Shown: positions 32,499 to 40,554 of the stretch, piece by piece | Layout: every line of letters begins with the position of its first letter | Position numbering within the stretch: the first letter of the stretch is position 1 | NCBI GenBank assembly: GCA_040219085.1 | Contig: JAVJTC010000027.1 | Location: forward strand, 1-64,000 | Length of the DNA stretch: 64,000 nt | Reading direction: 5' to 3' | Source of the DNA: Acidimicrobiales bacterium | Lineage (GTDB): Bacteria; Actinomycetota; Acidimicrobiia; Acidimicrobiales; JAVJTC01 | Program-made: the position numbers and the translations under genes | The notes under the pieces: generated by a model | What the model saw: only the letters and a program-made list of their open reading frames with translations | Databases searched by the model: none | What the model was told of the DNA's origin: nothing

Positions 32499-33014
32499 AT
32501 GCCTGATGCGCGCGACGACCTCCTCGACCGGATTCTCACGGAGGCCACAACCAACGGACTCGCCGATCGAAGCCTGCGTGACCTCGCGGCGGCGGTCGGG
32601 TCGAGTCACCGGATGCTGCACTACCACTTCGGCTCGCGCGCCGGCCTCGTCGGGGCGCTGGTACAGAGGGTGGAATCCGCCCAGCGGGAGCTGCTCGTGG
32701 AGTTGGCGGCCGAGGCGGATGGTGTGGCCGATCTGGTCATGACGCTGTGGTACCGGACCGCCGCGCCCGAGATGCTCCCTTTCGTGCGCCTCTTCTTCGA
32801 GTGTGTTGCCGCCACCGGTGGGGAGGGACTGACCGAGCCGTGGATGGACGTTGCTGCAGAGGTCGCCGAGATGATCGGTGTCGAGTTGGATGCGGACGAG
32901 CTACGGCTCGCTGTTGCGGTGAGCCGCGGGCTGCTGATCGACGTCCTGGCGACCGGAGACGCCACCGCCGCCACCCGTTCGATGCGGCGCTTCGTCGCCC
33001 TGTGGGGTGTGTGA
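32499..33014 (+). CDS. TetR-family regulator
   Basis: A 171-residue regulator with a short ligand domain. The N-terminal HTH is RSLRDLAAAVGSSHRMLHYH then F-G-S-R-A-G-L-V-G-A-L-V, a TetR recognition helix. ATG 32499 lies 6 nt after the -10 box. The palindrome just upstream is its likely operator, shared with the divergent SRPBCC gene. Confidence 0.85.
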   Translation: MPDARDDLLDRILTEATTNGLADRSLRDLAAAVGSSHRMLHYHFGSRAGLVGALVQRVESAQRELLVELAAEADGVADLVMTLWYRTAAPEMLPFVRLFFECVAATGGEGLTEPWMDVAAEVAEMIGVELDADELRLAVAVSRGLLIDVLATGDATAATRSMRRFVALWGV

Positions 33015-33029
33015 GCAGGCCCGCGACAG

Positions 33030-33055
33030 CTATTGACAAGAAGAACTGTCAATAG
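33030..33055. promoter_or_regulatory. Perfect inverted repeat before the ArsR-like gene
   Basis: Arms CTATTGACA (33030-33038) and TGTCAATAG (33047-33055) flank AGAAGAAC. The left arm contains TTGACA, a -35 element. This arrangement places an ArsR-type repressor directly over the promoter of the gene starting at 33069. Confidence 0.65.
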
Positions 33056-33068
33056 CACCATCGGGCCT

Positions 33069-33716
33069 GTGCGAGAAACGGATCTGCTCGTCCAGGACGT
33101 GCCCGAAGCGCAGGTGCCCGATCTGGAGGTGATCGACGACGCCGCGGTCGCCATGGCTGCGCTGTCCCCCGTGCGCGCCCGGATCCTCGCGGTCCTGTCC
33201 CAGCCCGGCTCCGCGACGACGGTGGCCCGACGTCTCGGGGAGTCGCGCCAGAAGGTCAACTACCACCTCGGGGCACTCGAAGAACACGGCCTCGTCCGCC
33301 TGGTCGAGGAGCGTCAGCGCCGCGGCTTGACCGAGCGCATCATGGTGGCCTCGGCCAGCTCCTACGTCGTATCGGCCGAGGCCCTCGGTGCCACAGCGGC
33401 AGACCCCGTGCACACCGACCGGCTCTCCACTCGCTATCTGGTCGCCGTCGCCGCCCGGCTCATCCGGGAGGTGGGACGCCTCGCCCGCGAGGCCGACGCC
33501 GCCGGGCAGCGGCTGTCGACGCTCACGATCGAGACGGAGATCCGCTTCGCCTCGCCCGCCGCCAGGGCGTCGTTCGCCGAAGACCTCGCCGACGCGGTGG
33601 GCGCACTCGCGGCGCGCTATCACGCCGGGGACGCACCCGAGGGCAGGACCCACCGCCTCGTCGTCGCGGCCCACCCGATTCCGACAGATGATCCGACACC
33701 CGGTGAGGAGCCGTGA
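33069..33716 (+). CDS. ArsR-like winged-helix regulator
   Basis: A 215-residue protein. The HTH is near residues 30-80: A-A-L-S-P-V-R-A-R-I-L-A-V-L, TTVARRLGESRQKVNYHLGA and L-E-E-H-G-L-V-R-L-V-E-E. A C-terminal helical domain holds L-S-T-R-Y-L-V-A-V-A-A-R-L-I-R. GTG 33069 follows the operator by 13 nt. It is followed within 5 nt by an SRPBCC gene; ArsR plus SRPBCC/AHSA1 pairs are common and co-regulated. Confidence 0.8.
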   Translation: MRETDLLVQDVPEAQVPDLEVIDDAAVAMAALSPVRARILAVLSQPGSATTVARRLGESRQKVNYHLGALEEHGLVRLVEERQRRGLTERIMVASASSYVVSAEALGATAADPVHTDRLSTRYLVAVAARLIREVGRLAREADAAGQRLSTLTIETEIRFASPAARASFAEDLADAVGALAARYHAGDAPEGRTHRLVVAAHPIPTDDPTPGEEP

Positions 33717-33720
33717 ACCC

Positions 33721-34485
33721 ATGACCGATGACCCCCGTTCGATCGAAGTCGAGATCGAGGTGGCCGGGACCCCCGAAGAGGTATGGCGTGCGATCGCCAC
33801 GGGCCCCGGCATCTCCTCGTGGTACGTGCCCCACACGGTGGAGGAACGTGACGGCGGGGTGCTGTCCGCGTCGTTCGGTCCGGGCATGGACGTCACGGGC
33901 CGCGTGGCGTCGTGGGATCCTCCGCGCCGCGTCGTGTTCGACAGTGCCGAAGACACCGGTGGCATGGCATTCGAATGGACGATCGAGGCACGTGACGGCG
34001 GGACGTGTGTGGTCCGACTGGTCAATTCCGGATTCGGCCACGGCGAGGAGTGGGACGCCCGCTACGACGGGATGGCCGAGGGGTGGCTGCTGTTCCTCGA
34101 GAACCTGCGACTCCATCTCGCACACTTCGCCGGCCAGAACGGGACGGCCACCCTGCCGATGGCCATGTGGGACATGTCCAGGGAGAAGGCCTGGACGACG
34201 CTGCTCGCTGCGCTCGGGCTCTCGGCGGCCCCCGCCGTGGGGCAGCGGATCACCACGGAAGGCTCGGGGGCGCCGGCTCTGGCGGGGACCGTCACGAGGG
34301 TGTGTGCCACCGGAGCGTCGCTCCTGCTCGAGCAGCCGTTCCCCGGCACCGGCTTCATCGCCGCCGAGGGGTACGGCGAACAGGCGGGCGTATCGGTGTG
34401 GTGCTACCTCTACGGCGCCGAGGCTGCCGCTGTCGCCGCACGGGAAGAGGAACTGTGGGCCGCGTGGCTGACCGAGGCCGGCTGA
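33721..34485 (+). CDS. SRPBCC/AHSA1-family protein
   Basis: A 254-residue protein. The N-terminal START-like domain holds VEIEVAGTPEEVWRAIATGP, then S-S-W-Y-V-P-H, V-A-S-W-D-P-P-R-R-V-V-F and E-G-W-L-L-F-L-E-N-L-R-L-H-L, all typical of AHSA1-like proteins. A second domain of about 90 residues (P-M-A-M-W-D-M-S-R-E-K-A-W) follows. ATG 33721 is 5 nt after the ArsR-like stop, so they are one operon. The ligand is unknown. Confidence 0.8.
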   Translation: MTDDPRSIEVEIEVAGTPEEVWRAIATGPGISSWYVPHTVEERDGGVLSASFGPGMDVTGRVASWDPPRRVVFDSAEDTGGMAFEWTIEARDGGTCVVRLVNSGFGHGEEWDARYDGMAEGWLLFLENLRLHLAHFAGQNGTATLPMAMWDMSREKAWTTLLAALGLSAAPAVGQRITTEGSGAPALAGTVTRVCATGASLLLEQPFPGTGFIAAEGYGEQAGVSVWCYLYGAEAAAVAAREEELWAAWLTEAG

Positions 34486-34533
34486 GCGCCGCCCGGCTCT
34501 CGGCTGAGGCGGGGTGGCCCCTACCCTGAGCAC

Positions 34534-35178
34534 GTGTTGTCATCCCTGCTCGCCCGCCCCGACGTGACCGAGGAGTGCGAGCTCCGATCGACCTTCGGTT
34601 TCATGGCGTACCACGGTGGGACGCTCGAGAAGGCCACCGATGCCATCGCCCGCGACGCAGCGGCGCGCAGCGGATCGTCGTTCTACGGGATCGTGCAGTG
34701 CGATCCCGAGCCGCTCCATGTTCCTTCGACCGCGATCGAACCCTCCCAGAGCGCGGCGATGACGGCCTTTCTCGACCACGTCGACGTCGTCGTGACCGTC
34801 CACGGCTACGGCCGCGACGAACTACGCCACACGGTGCTCGTCGGGGGGACCCATGCCGGGCTGCGTGACCACCTGGTTGCAACGCTGGGGCCAAGCCTCG
34901 ACGGCTACCGGTTCCTCACCGAGCCCGAGGAGATCCCTCGCGGACTCGCGGGGCGTCACCCCGACAATCCCGTCAACCGGCCGGCGGAGGGAGGCGTGCA
35001 ACTCGAATTGCCCCCGACGCTGCGTTGGCACTACGAGCGCCACGGCTGGTCCGACGATCCCGGGGTTGGACGCGCCCCTCAGGTCGAAGTGCTCGTAGCC
35101 GGACTCACGGCGGCGGTGGGGTCCTGGGCCGAGGCGGACCCGACGGTCGTCGCCGCGACCACTCAGCCGTTGATCTGA
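34534..35178 (+). CDS. Poly-gamma-glutamate hydrolase-family protein
   Basis: A 214-residue zinc-amidase-type protein: FGFMAYHGGTLEKATDAIAR (the H-G-G-x-x-E metal site), L-H-V-P-S-T-A-I-E-P, D-V-V-V-T-V-H-G-Y-G-R-D-E and Q-L-E-L-P-P-T-L-R-W. H-G-G-x-L-E plus V-H-G-Y-G-R is the pattern of phage-derived poly-gamma-glutamate hydrolases. GTG 34534 has TACCCT 6 nt upstream, so leaderless. No other phage gene is nearby. It may degrade polyglutamate or a wall peptide. It converges with the next gene, overlapping by 16 nt. Confidence 0.8.
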   Translation: MLSSLLARPDVTEECELRSTFGFMAYHGGTLEKATDAIARDAAARSGSSFYGIVQCDPEPLHVPSTAIEPSQSAAMTAFLDHVDVVVTVHGYGRDELRHTVLVGGTHAGLRDHLVATLGPSLDGYRFLTEPEEIPRGLAGRHPDNPVNRPAEGGVQLELPPTLRWHYERHGWSDDPGVGRAPQVEVLVAGLTAAVGSWAEADPTVVAATTQPLI

Positions 35179-35582
35179 CCGACGACCTTCGTCGGCGTGA
35201 ACGTCACGATGAGGCGACCCTCGTCGATCATCGCCTGCCGGTACTCGTCCCAGTCCGGGTGCTCGCCGCTCACGGCCCGGTAATACGCGACGAGGGCTTC
35301 AGCGGTGTCGTCGTCGGGGCTGGTGGTGACGGGGGAGAGCTCGACGGTCCCGTCGAAGGAGAGGTACGTCCAACCCGCGGGGTTCGAGAGGTGCACCACC
35401 ACGCGTGGATCCCGCTGCATGTTGCGGGTCTTGGCACGACCATCGGTCACCGAAATGTGCAACACATCGCCGTCGACGGTGTACGCGATGTCCGAGGACT
35501 GTGGCCTCCCGTCGGAACGGATCGTGATCAGCGTGGCCGTCCGGCCCTTCGCGGCGTACTCGAGAGCGGTCGAGAGGTCCAT
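35163..35582 (-). CDS. PPOX-class F420-dependent oxidoreductase
   Basis: A 139-residue split-barrel protein: A-K-G-R-T-A-T-L-I-T-I-R-S-D-G-R-P-Q-S-S-D, then D-G-R-A-K-T-R-N-M-Q-R-D-P-R-V-V-V and YLSFDGTVELSPVTTSPDDD, ending I-D-E-G-R-L-I-V-T-F-T-P-T-K-V. T-x-x-x-D-G-R-P and K-x-R-N-x-x-R-D-P mark F420-dependent members. ATG 35582 has GGAG 8 nt upstream. Likely a reductase or F420-binding protein of unknown substrate. Confidence 0.85.
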   Translation of the reverse strand: MDLSTALEYAAKGRTATLITIRSDGRPQSSDIAYTVDGDVLHISVTDGRAKTRNMQRDPRVVVHLSNPAGWTYLSFDGTVELSPVTTSPDDDTAEALVAYYRAVSGEHPDWDEYRQAMIDEGRLIVTFTPTKVVGQING

Positions 35583-35701
35583 GACGGGTCTCCGTGGGAG
35601 TGAGGGGGGGCAACGACACGACGGTAGTGCCCGTGGCAGTGTGGACGCCGACCCGACGACCGGCGGATTCCGGAGGAGTGCGAAGTGACTGCTGACGGGC
35701 C

Positions 35702-36325
35702 GTGATCGGGCTCTGGGTGACCGGGGCTGCGGCGGTGTGGCTCGTGACGGCGACGCTGGCCCAGCATCGGACGCGTTTCGTGGCGAAGGCCGCCGCGTCA
35801 GCGGGGTTCGTGCTGGTCGTCGCTCTCGATCCGCTCGATGACACCACCAGGGCGGCACTCATCGCCCTGGGCCTCGCGCTCGGCGCAGTGGGCGATCTCG
35901 CACTCATGGGACGCGGTGAGGGTTGGTTTCTGGCGGGGCTCGGCGCGTTTCTCGCCGGCCACGTCGCCTATGCCGTCGCGTTCGGCTACGACCAGGGCGC
36001 AGCACCGGCCCGGGTGGCTGGAGCATCTGTCGCCGTGGTGCTCGCCGTCGTCGTCGGGCGTTGGCTGCGCCCCCGCCTGCACGGCCCGTTCCGCGTGGCC
36101 GTACCCGTCTACATCGTCGTCATCTGCGTGATGGTCGCCCTCGCGATCGGCGCGTCGTCGTCGCATCCCGCCGCGGCCGTCGGCGCCGCGCTGTTCGCGG
36201 CTTCGGACCTCTTCGTGGCCCGTGAGCGTTTCGTCGAGCCGGCCCGGTGGAACCCCGCTGTCGGTCTGCCCCTCTACTACGCGGGGCAGGTGCTCATCGC
36301 GGTCTCGGCGGTTGCGTGGTCCTGA
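35702..36325 (+). CDS. YhhN/lysoplasmalogenase-family membrane protein
   Basis: A 207-residue protein with about seven or eight hydrophobic helices. Conserved polar positions of the TMEM86/YhhN family are present: A-K-A-A-A-S-A-G-F, G-A-V-G-D-L-A-L-M (catalytic-type Asp), G-A-F-L-A-G-H-V-A-Y and A-A-S-D-L-F-V-A-R-E-R-F. GTG 35702 is the first start of the frame. The family hydrolyses lysoplasmalogens in animals; the bacterial role is unclear. Confidence 0.85.
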   Translation: MIGLWVTGAAAVWLVTATLAQHRTRFVAKAAASAGFVLVVALDPLDDTTRAALIALGLALGAVGDLALMGRGEGWFLAGLGAFLAGHVAYAVAFGYDQGAAPARVAGASVAVVLAVVVGRWLRPRLHGPFRVAVPVYIVVICVMVALAIGASSSHPAAAVGAALFAASDLFVARERFVEPARWNPAVGLPLYYAGQVLIAVSAVAWS

Positions 36326-36340
36326 CCCGGGCCGACGGGG

Positions 36341-37462
36341 TCACATCGTGGACGGGTAGTACTCGCCGAGGTCGAGGGAGCCGATGTCGGAGATGAAGTC
36401 CGATTCGAACGGCCAGGCCCCCTCCCCGGGCAGCGGGGTCTGTGCGAAGCGGCCCCATGTGCCCCCCACCCGCTCGTGGCCGACGAGCGACCATGCCTGA
36501 CGCTTGTAGGTCCAGTTCTCCGGTTGGAGGCGGTGGCACTCGTTGAAGTGGTGGATGGCCCGCTCCCGGTCGATCGCCCAGAGATGGTTCGCCAGCTCGA
36601 AGTGGGCCGCGGCCGCGGAGACCTCCGGGGGGCGGGGTCGTGATCGGGCGACGACCTCCTCGGGCGTCAGTCGGAACTCGCTGGCGGCACCGTTGGCAAC
36701 CCAGTCCCGTATCGCGTCGGGATAGGACGCGCGGTCCTGCCCGGTGTAGATGAGCTGGAGGATCTCCTCACGCGAGGCTCCCTGTGCGCCGGTGGCAGCG
36801 GCCTCGCGGGCCAACCGGTCGCCGACGAACTCAGCGAAACCCTCGGGGTGTGCGGGTGGCCCGGCCCATCCGGACTCGGGTGGGCGCACGATGACCCCGC
36901 CCTCGTCGATCCAGATCACACTCGGGATGTTGACGACACCGAACAGCGCGTCCAGGCGGTGGGTGGTGTCGATGAGCGACGGGTGCTCGGGGGCCGCTGC
37001 CTCGATGTGGGGGCGGGCCGCCGCGGCCCCCTCGAGGGTGAGGGCGACGGTGACGACCTCGAGGCCGTGGGGATGGAGTTCGCTGCGCAGTGCCTGCCAC
37101 CCGGGCAGGTCGAAGGCGCAACCTCAGTAGGGCGCCCAGGCGACCAGCAGCACCTTCTGTCCCCGCAACGAGGACAGGGCGAAGTGAGTGCCGTCGAGGT
37201 CGGGCAGGACGAGGTCGGGGGCCTGGGCGGAGCCGAGGGCCCGGCCCCCCACGGTGTCAGGCCCGAGTGCCCACAGCCCCGCCTGCTCGTCATGGATCAG
37301 GGCCATGCCGAGCCGGGCCGCCACGTCGGGGAGGTCGAAGTCGCCGTCGGCGCCGCCGAGCGGCACGCATATCTCCGCGCGGCACGCCCCACGGGGCTCG
37401 ACCTTCCAACCGGTGCCCGCCGCGAACGCTGCGGCATCGATCTCCAGATCTTCGAGCAACAT
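36341..37462 (-). CDS. Thioredoxin-fold selenoprotein (UGA-encoded Sec at residue 113)
   Basis: One frame of 374 codons is interrupted only by TGA at 37124-37126. The first part (residues 1-112) includes E-P-R-G-A-C-R-A-E-I-C-V-P-L and a TlpA/ResA-like start, L-V-L-P-D-L-D-G-T-H-F-A-L-S-S-L-R-G. Then KVLLVAWAPY-[TGA]-GCAFDLPGWQ: in Cys-type relatives the family motif here is W-A-x-x-C-G-C, so the TGA sits exactly at the first active-site Cys. The thioredoxin fold then continues, with the cis-Pro in G-V-V-N-I-P-S-V-I-W-I-D-E and a C-terminal helical domain. A hairpin fitting a SECIS begins 3 nt after the TGA. It would be a Sec-Gly-Cys redox protein. A gene finder will report two pieces. Confidence 0.85.
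37083..37123 (-). promoter_or_regulatory. Bacterial SECIS element (selenocysteine insertion hairpin)
   Basis: On the mRNA, two bases (GG) follow the UGA; then UUGCGC (37121-37116) pairs with GCGCAG (37088-37083, one U-G). An internal loop CUUCGA/CACU leads to CCUGCC (37109-37104) pairing with GGCAGG (37098-37093), capped by CGGGU. The apical loop starts 21 nt after the UGA, inside the 16-37 nt range reported for bacterial SECIS, and a G lies in its first two bases. Confidence 0.75.
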
Positions 37463-37531
37463 CGTCGATCCCCCCGGTCACGTCGTGCGGACAAGCTAGT
37501 GCGGTTCCCCGTCGGACCGCGGGGTCAGGCC

Positions 37532-38137
37532 TCAGGTGACCTCTTCGAGCCTGGCCGTGGTGATGTCGTAGACGAAGCCGCGGATGTTGTCCTTGTAAGG
37601 GATGAACGCACTCAGCGTCAGCCTGGTCATGGACTGGCGGACGTCGGTGGCCGCATTGGTGAACGACTCGAGCGCCCACGGCGGCTTGATCCCCAACTCG
37701 GCCTCCAGACCGGCCTTGAACTCGTCCTCGGAGACCAGCTGGAGCCCGCAGTCGGTGTGGTGCACCAACACGATCGCGCGAGTGCCGAGGTGGCGCTGGG
37801 ACAAGGTCAGGGAGCGGATCACGTCGTCGGTTATCACCCCGCCCGCGTTGCGGATGATGTGGGCGTCGCCGTTGGCGAGGCCGAGCAGTCTGAAGATGTC
37901 CAGCCGTGAGTCCATACAGGTCACGACGGCCAGCCGGCGCCGCGGGTGGACGTCGAGTCCGGTGTCGTCGAAAGCGTCGGCGAAGGCCTTGTTCGCGGCG
38001 AGGAGATCGGAGATGTCGACTGGATCGTGGGTTTCGATGATCGGGATGATCGCGCGTCCCGTACGGGGGCGGAAACATCCCTGCGATAAGGGTCCGGCGT
38101 CGCGTCGTCGGGCCGCGTACTCTCGTGACGTGTTCAC
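37532..38137 (-). CDS. Beta-carbonic anhydrase (Rv1284-type)
   Basis: A 201-residue beta-class enzyme: L-A-V-V-T-C-M-D-S-R-L-D (zinc Cys with the Asp/Arg dyad), H-I-I-R-N-A-G-G-V-I-T-D-D-V-I-R-S-L, then V-L-V-H-H-T-D-C-G (zinc His and Cys) and V-R-Q-S-M-T-R-L near the end. The spacing and D-D-V-I-R-S-L match mycobacterial Rv1284. It interconverts CO2 and bicarbonate. GTG 38137 is a plausible start; the true one may be shorter, since the first 30 residues are not conserved. Divergent from the PhoU-like gene. Confidence 0.88.
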   Translation of the reverse strand: MNTSREYAARRRDAGPLSQGCFRPRTGRAIIPIIETHDPVDISDLLAANKAFADAFDDTGLDVHPRRRLAVVTCMDSRLDIFRLLGLANGDAHIIRNAGGVITDDVIRSLTLSQRHLGTRAIVLVHHTDCGLQLVSEDEFKAGLEAELGIKPPWALESFTNAATDVRQSMTRLTLSAFIPYKDNIRGFVYDITTARLEEVT

Positions 38138-38166
38138 GAACGGGCCATGGTTGAGCGGGGCGACGG

Positions 38167-38823
38167 GTGAGTGAGTCGCGTCACCGCTTCCGAGAGGACC
38201 TCGACGAGGTCTCGCTGCGTTGTGGTGATCTCGCCGCGGGCATCGCTGGTCACCTGCGGAAACTCGCAGAATGGGGTGTTCCGGACGAAGCTCTCGTCGA
38301 GGCACTCAGGGCGGCGTCCGCCCGCACCATCGAGAGCACCGAAGACCTGGAGCAGATGTGCGCCTCGCTGGTGCTGCGCGAGCAGCCCGTCGCGGGCGAC
38401 CTACGGATGGTCCTCGCTGTCCTGCGTCTGGTGAACAACATCGAACGCAGCGCCCGCCTGCTCGAGCACACGGCCGAGGCGCTCATCACCATCAGCAGCG
38501 TCGACGCTCCGGCACCGGTGGTGGACGCCGTAGCTGAGCTACGTGACCGCGCCGTGTCGCTCTTCGAGTTCGCAGTCACGGCCTTTCGTTCCGGCGACGT
38601 GGACCTCGCCGAAGCCATCCGCCGCGGCGACGACGCCGTGGATACGGCCGCGATCGAGCTGCGGCGCGTCGCGAACGAGCACTGGGCGGGCGCGGTCTCG
38701 CCGGCGGAGGTGGACGCAATCATGGCGACGGGGTTGGTCGGCCGGTACCTCGAGCGCATCGGCGACCATGCGACGGTGTTGGGTTCCGAGGCGATCTACG
38801 TGAGAACGGGAGACAGGGGATGA
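38167..38823 (+). CDS. PhoU-domain protein
   Basis: A 218-residue helical protein. Two PhoU-like three-helix repeats carry REQPVAGDLRMVLAVLRLVN with N-I-E-R-S-A-R-L-L and, in the second, V-G-R-Y-L-E-R-I-G-D-H-A-T-V-L-G. E/D-R-x-G/A-D-H-A and R-D-L-R are the PhoU metal-site patterns. GTG 38167 lies 29 nt after the divergent carbonic anhydrase start. ATGA couples it to glpD. It may regulate phosphate transport or, from context, phosphoglycerol metabolism. No pst genes are visible. Confidence 0.8.
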   Translation: MSESRHRFREDLDEVSLRCGDLAAGIAGHLRKLAEWGVPDEALVEALRAASARTIESTEDLEQMCASLVLREQPVAGDLRMVLAVLRLVNNIERSARLLEHTAEALITISSVDAPAPVVDAVAELRDRAVSLFEFAVTAFRSGDVDLAEAIRRGDDAVDTAAIELRRVANEHWAGAVSPAEVDAIMATGLVGRYLERIGDHATVLGSEAIYVRTGDRG

Positions 38824-40550
38824 AGGGCGCCACAGCCATGCCACATGCAGCGACGTCGAGACTGGGTCCGGCCGAGCGCACGGCCGCACTGAACCGCCTC
38901 GGTTCGCAGACCTTCGACATCGTCGTCGTCGGCGGTGGCGTCACCGGCGCCGGGTGTGCCCTGGACGCAGCCACCCGCGGACTGTCTGTCGCGCTGGTCG
39001 AACAGCGCGATCTCGCCTCTGGTACGTCCAGCCGGTCCAGCAAGTTGATCCACGGAGGGCTGCGCTACCTCGAGCAGCTGGACTTCGGGCTCGTTTCGGA
39101 GGCGTTGCACGAGCGGGGCCTGATCAACGAGAACCTCTGTCCGCACCTCGTCGAGCCGGTGTCGTTCCTCTACCCGCTGCGCCACAGGGTGTGGGAGCGG
39201 GTGTACGTGGGCGCGGGCATCGCCCTCTACGACGTCATGGCGGGCCTGCAGCGCGGTGGCCTTCCCAGCCATCGCCATCTCAGCCGCCGCGGCGCGCTGC
39301 GCCTGGCGCCCGGTCTGCGCGACGACGCGCTCGTCGGCGCCATCCGCTACTGGGACGCCCAGGTCGACGACGCCCGCCACACGATGACGCTGGCGCGCAC
39401 GGCCGCCTCGCACGGGGCCTCCGTGGCGACGAGTACACGTGTCGTGGACGTCCTGCGCCAGGGAGACAGGGTCACCGGGGTCGTCGCCGAGTGTCTCGAG
39501 ACAGGGGCCCGCCTCGAGGTGCACGCGAAGCAGGTCATCAACGCGACCGGGGTCTGGACCGACGAGATCCAGGGCCTCGCGGGCCGCGGACGGATCCACG
39601 TACGGGCATCGAAGGGGATCCACCTCGTCGTTCCGCGCGACCGGATCCATTCCGACACGGGTCTGATTCTGCGGACCGAGAAGAGCGTCCTGTTCGTGAT
39701 CCCATGGGGGCGGCACTGGATCATCGGCACGACCGACACCGACTGGGAACTCGATCTCGCCCACCCCGCTGCGAGTCGCGACGACATCGACACCATCCTC
39801 GGTCATGTGAACACGGTGCTACGGACCCCGCTGACCCACGACGACATCGAGGGTGTGTACGCCGGCCTGCGCCCGTTGTTGCACGGGGAATCGGAGGACT
39901 CGTCGGAACTCAGCCGTGAACACGCAGTGTCGCAGTCCGTTCCCGGGTTGATCTCGGTCGCGGGTGGCAAGTACACGACGTACCGGGTCATGGCGGCCGA
40001 TGCCGTCGACGCGGCGGCCCGGGGTCTCGATGCACTCGTGGCGCCGTCGTGCACCGAACACGTACCGCTCGTCGGTGCCGCAGGCTTCGCTGGATACTGG
40101 AACCGACGGCACAGGATCGCGGCCGACAGCGGCGTCCACGTCGCGCGGATCGAGCGGATGCTGCGACGCTACGGGACCGAGATCGACGCGGTTCTCGATC
40201 TCGTCGCGGACGACCCCGACCTCGGACGTCCCGTCGATGGCGCCGATGACCACCTGCGGGCGGAGTACGTCTACGCAGCCTCACACGAGGCAGCGCTGCA
40301 TCTCGATGACGCACTCACGCGTCGGACCCGTGTGTCGATCGAGACGTGGGACAGGGGAGTAGCGGCTTCGACCGAGGTGGCCCGGTTGATGGGTGCCGTG
40401 TTGGGTTGGGACGACGCGGACCGGGCCCGCGAGGTGGCGCACTATCTCGGTCGGGTCGAGGCCGAGCGCGAGTCGCAGACGATGCCCGACGACCACACGG
40501 CCGATGCTGCCCGGATGGGGGCGCCCGACGTCCGTACCGGAGGACGCTGA
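38820..40550 (+). CDS. glpD: Glycerol-3-phosphate dehydrogenase, FAD-dependent
   Basis: A 576-residue flavoprotein. The FAD site is I-V-V-V-G-G-G-V-T-G-A-G-C-A-L-D-A near residue 35, then SSRSSKLIHGGLRYLEQLDF, I-N-A-T-G-V-W-T-D-E-I and V-A-G-G-K-Y-T-T-Y-R-V-M. The C-terminal DAO_C helical cap ends about residue 560. S-S-K-L-I-H-G-G-L-R-Y-L-E is the GlpD signature. It oxidises sn-glycerol-3-phosphate to dihydroxyacetone phosphate at the membrane, passing electrons to quinone. The ATGA overlap with the PhoU-like gene implies one operon. The start may be one of the internal ATGs (38838). Confidence 0.93.
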   Translation: MKGATAMPHAATSRLGPAERTAALNRLGSQTFDIVVVGGGVTGAGCALDAATRGLSVALVEQRDLASGTSSRSSKLIHGGLRYLEQLDFGLVSEALHERGLINENLCPHLVEPVSFLYPLRHRVWERVYVGAGIALYDVMAGLQRGGLPSHRHLSRRGALRLAPGLRDDALVGAIRYWDAQVDDARHTMTLARTAASHGASVATSTRVVDVLRQGDRVTGVVAECLETGARLEVHAKQVINATGVWTDEIQGLAGRGRIHVRASKGIHLVVPRDRIHSDTGLILRTEKSVLFVIPWGRHWIIGTTDTDWELDLAHPAASRDDIDTILGHVNTVLRTPLTHDDIEGVYAGLRPLLHGESEDSSELSREHAVSQSVPGLISVAGGKYTTYRVMAADAVDAAARGLDALVAPSCTEHVPLVGAAGFAGYWNRRHRIAADSGVHVARIERMLRRYGTEIDAVLDLVADDPDLGRPVDGADDHLRAEYVYAASHEAALHLDDALTRRTRVSIETWDRGVAASTEVARLMGAVLGWDDADRAREVAHYLGRVEAERESQTMPDDHTADAARMGAPDVRTGGR

Positions 40551-40554
40551 GCGC

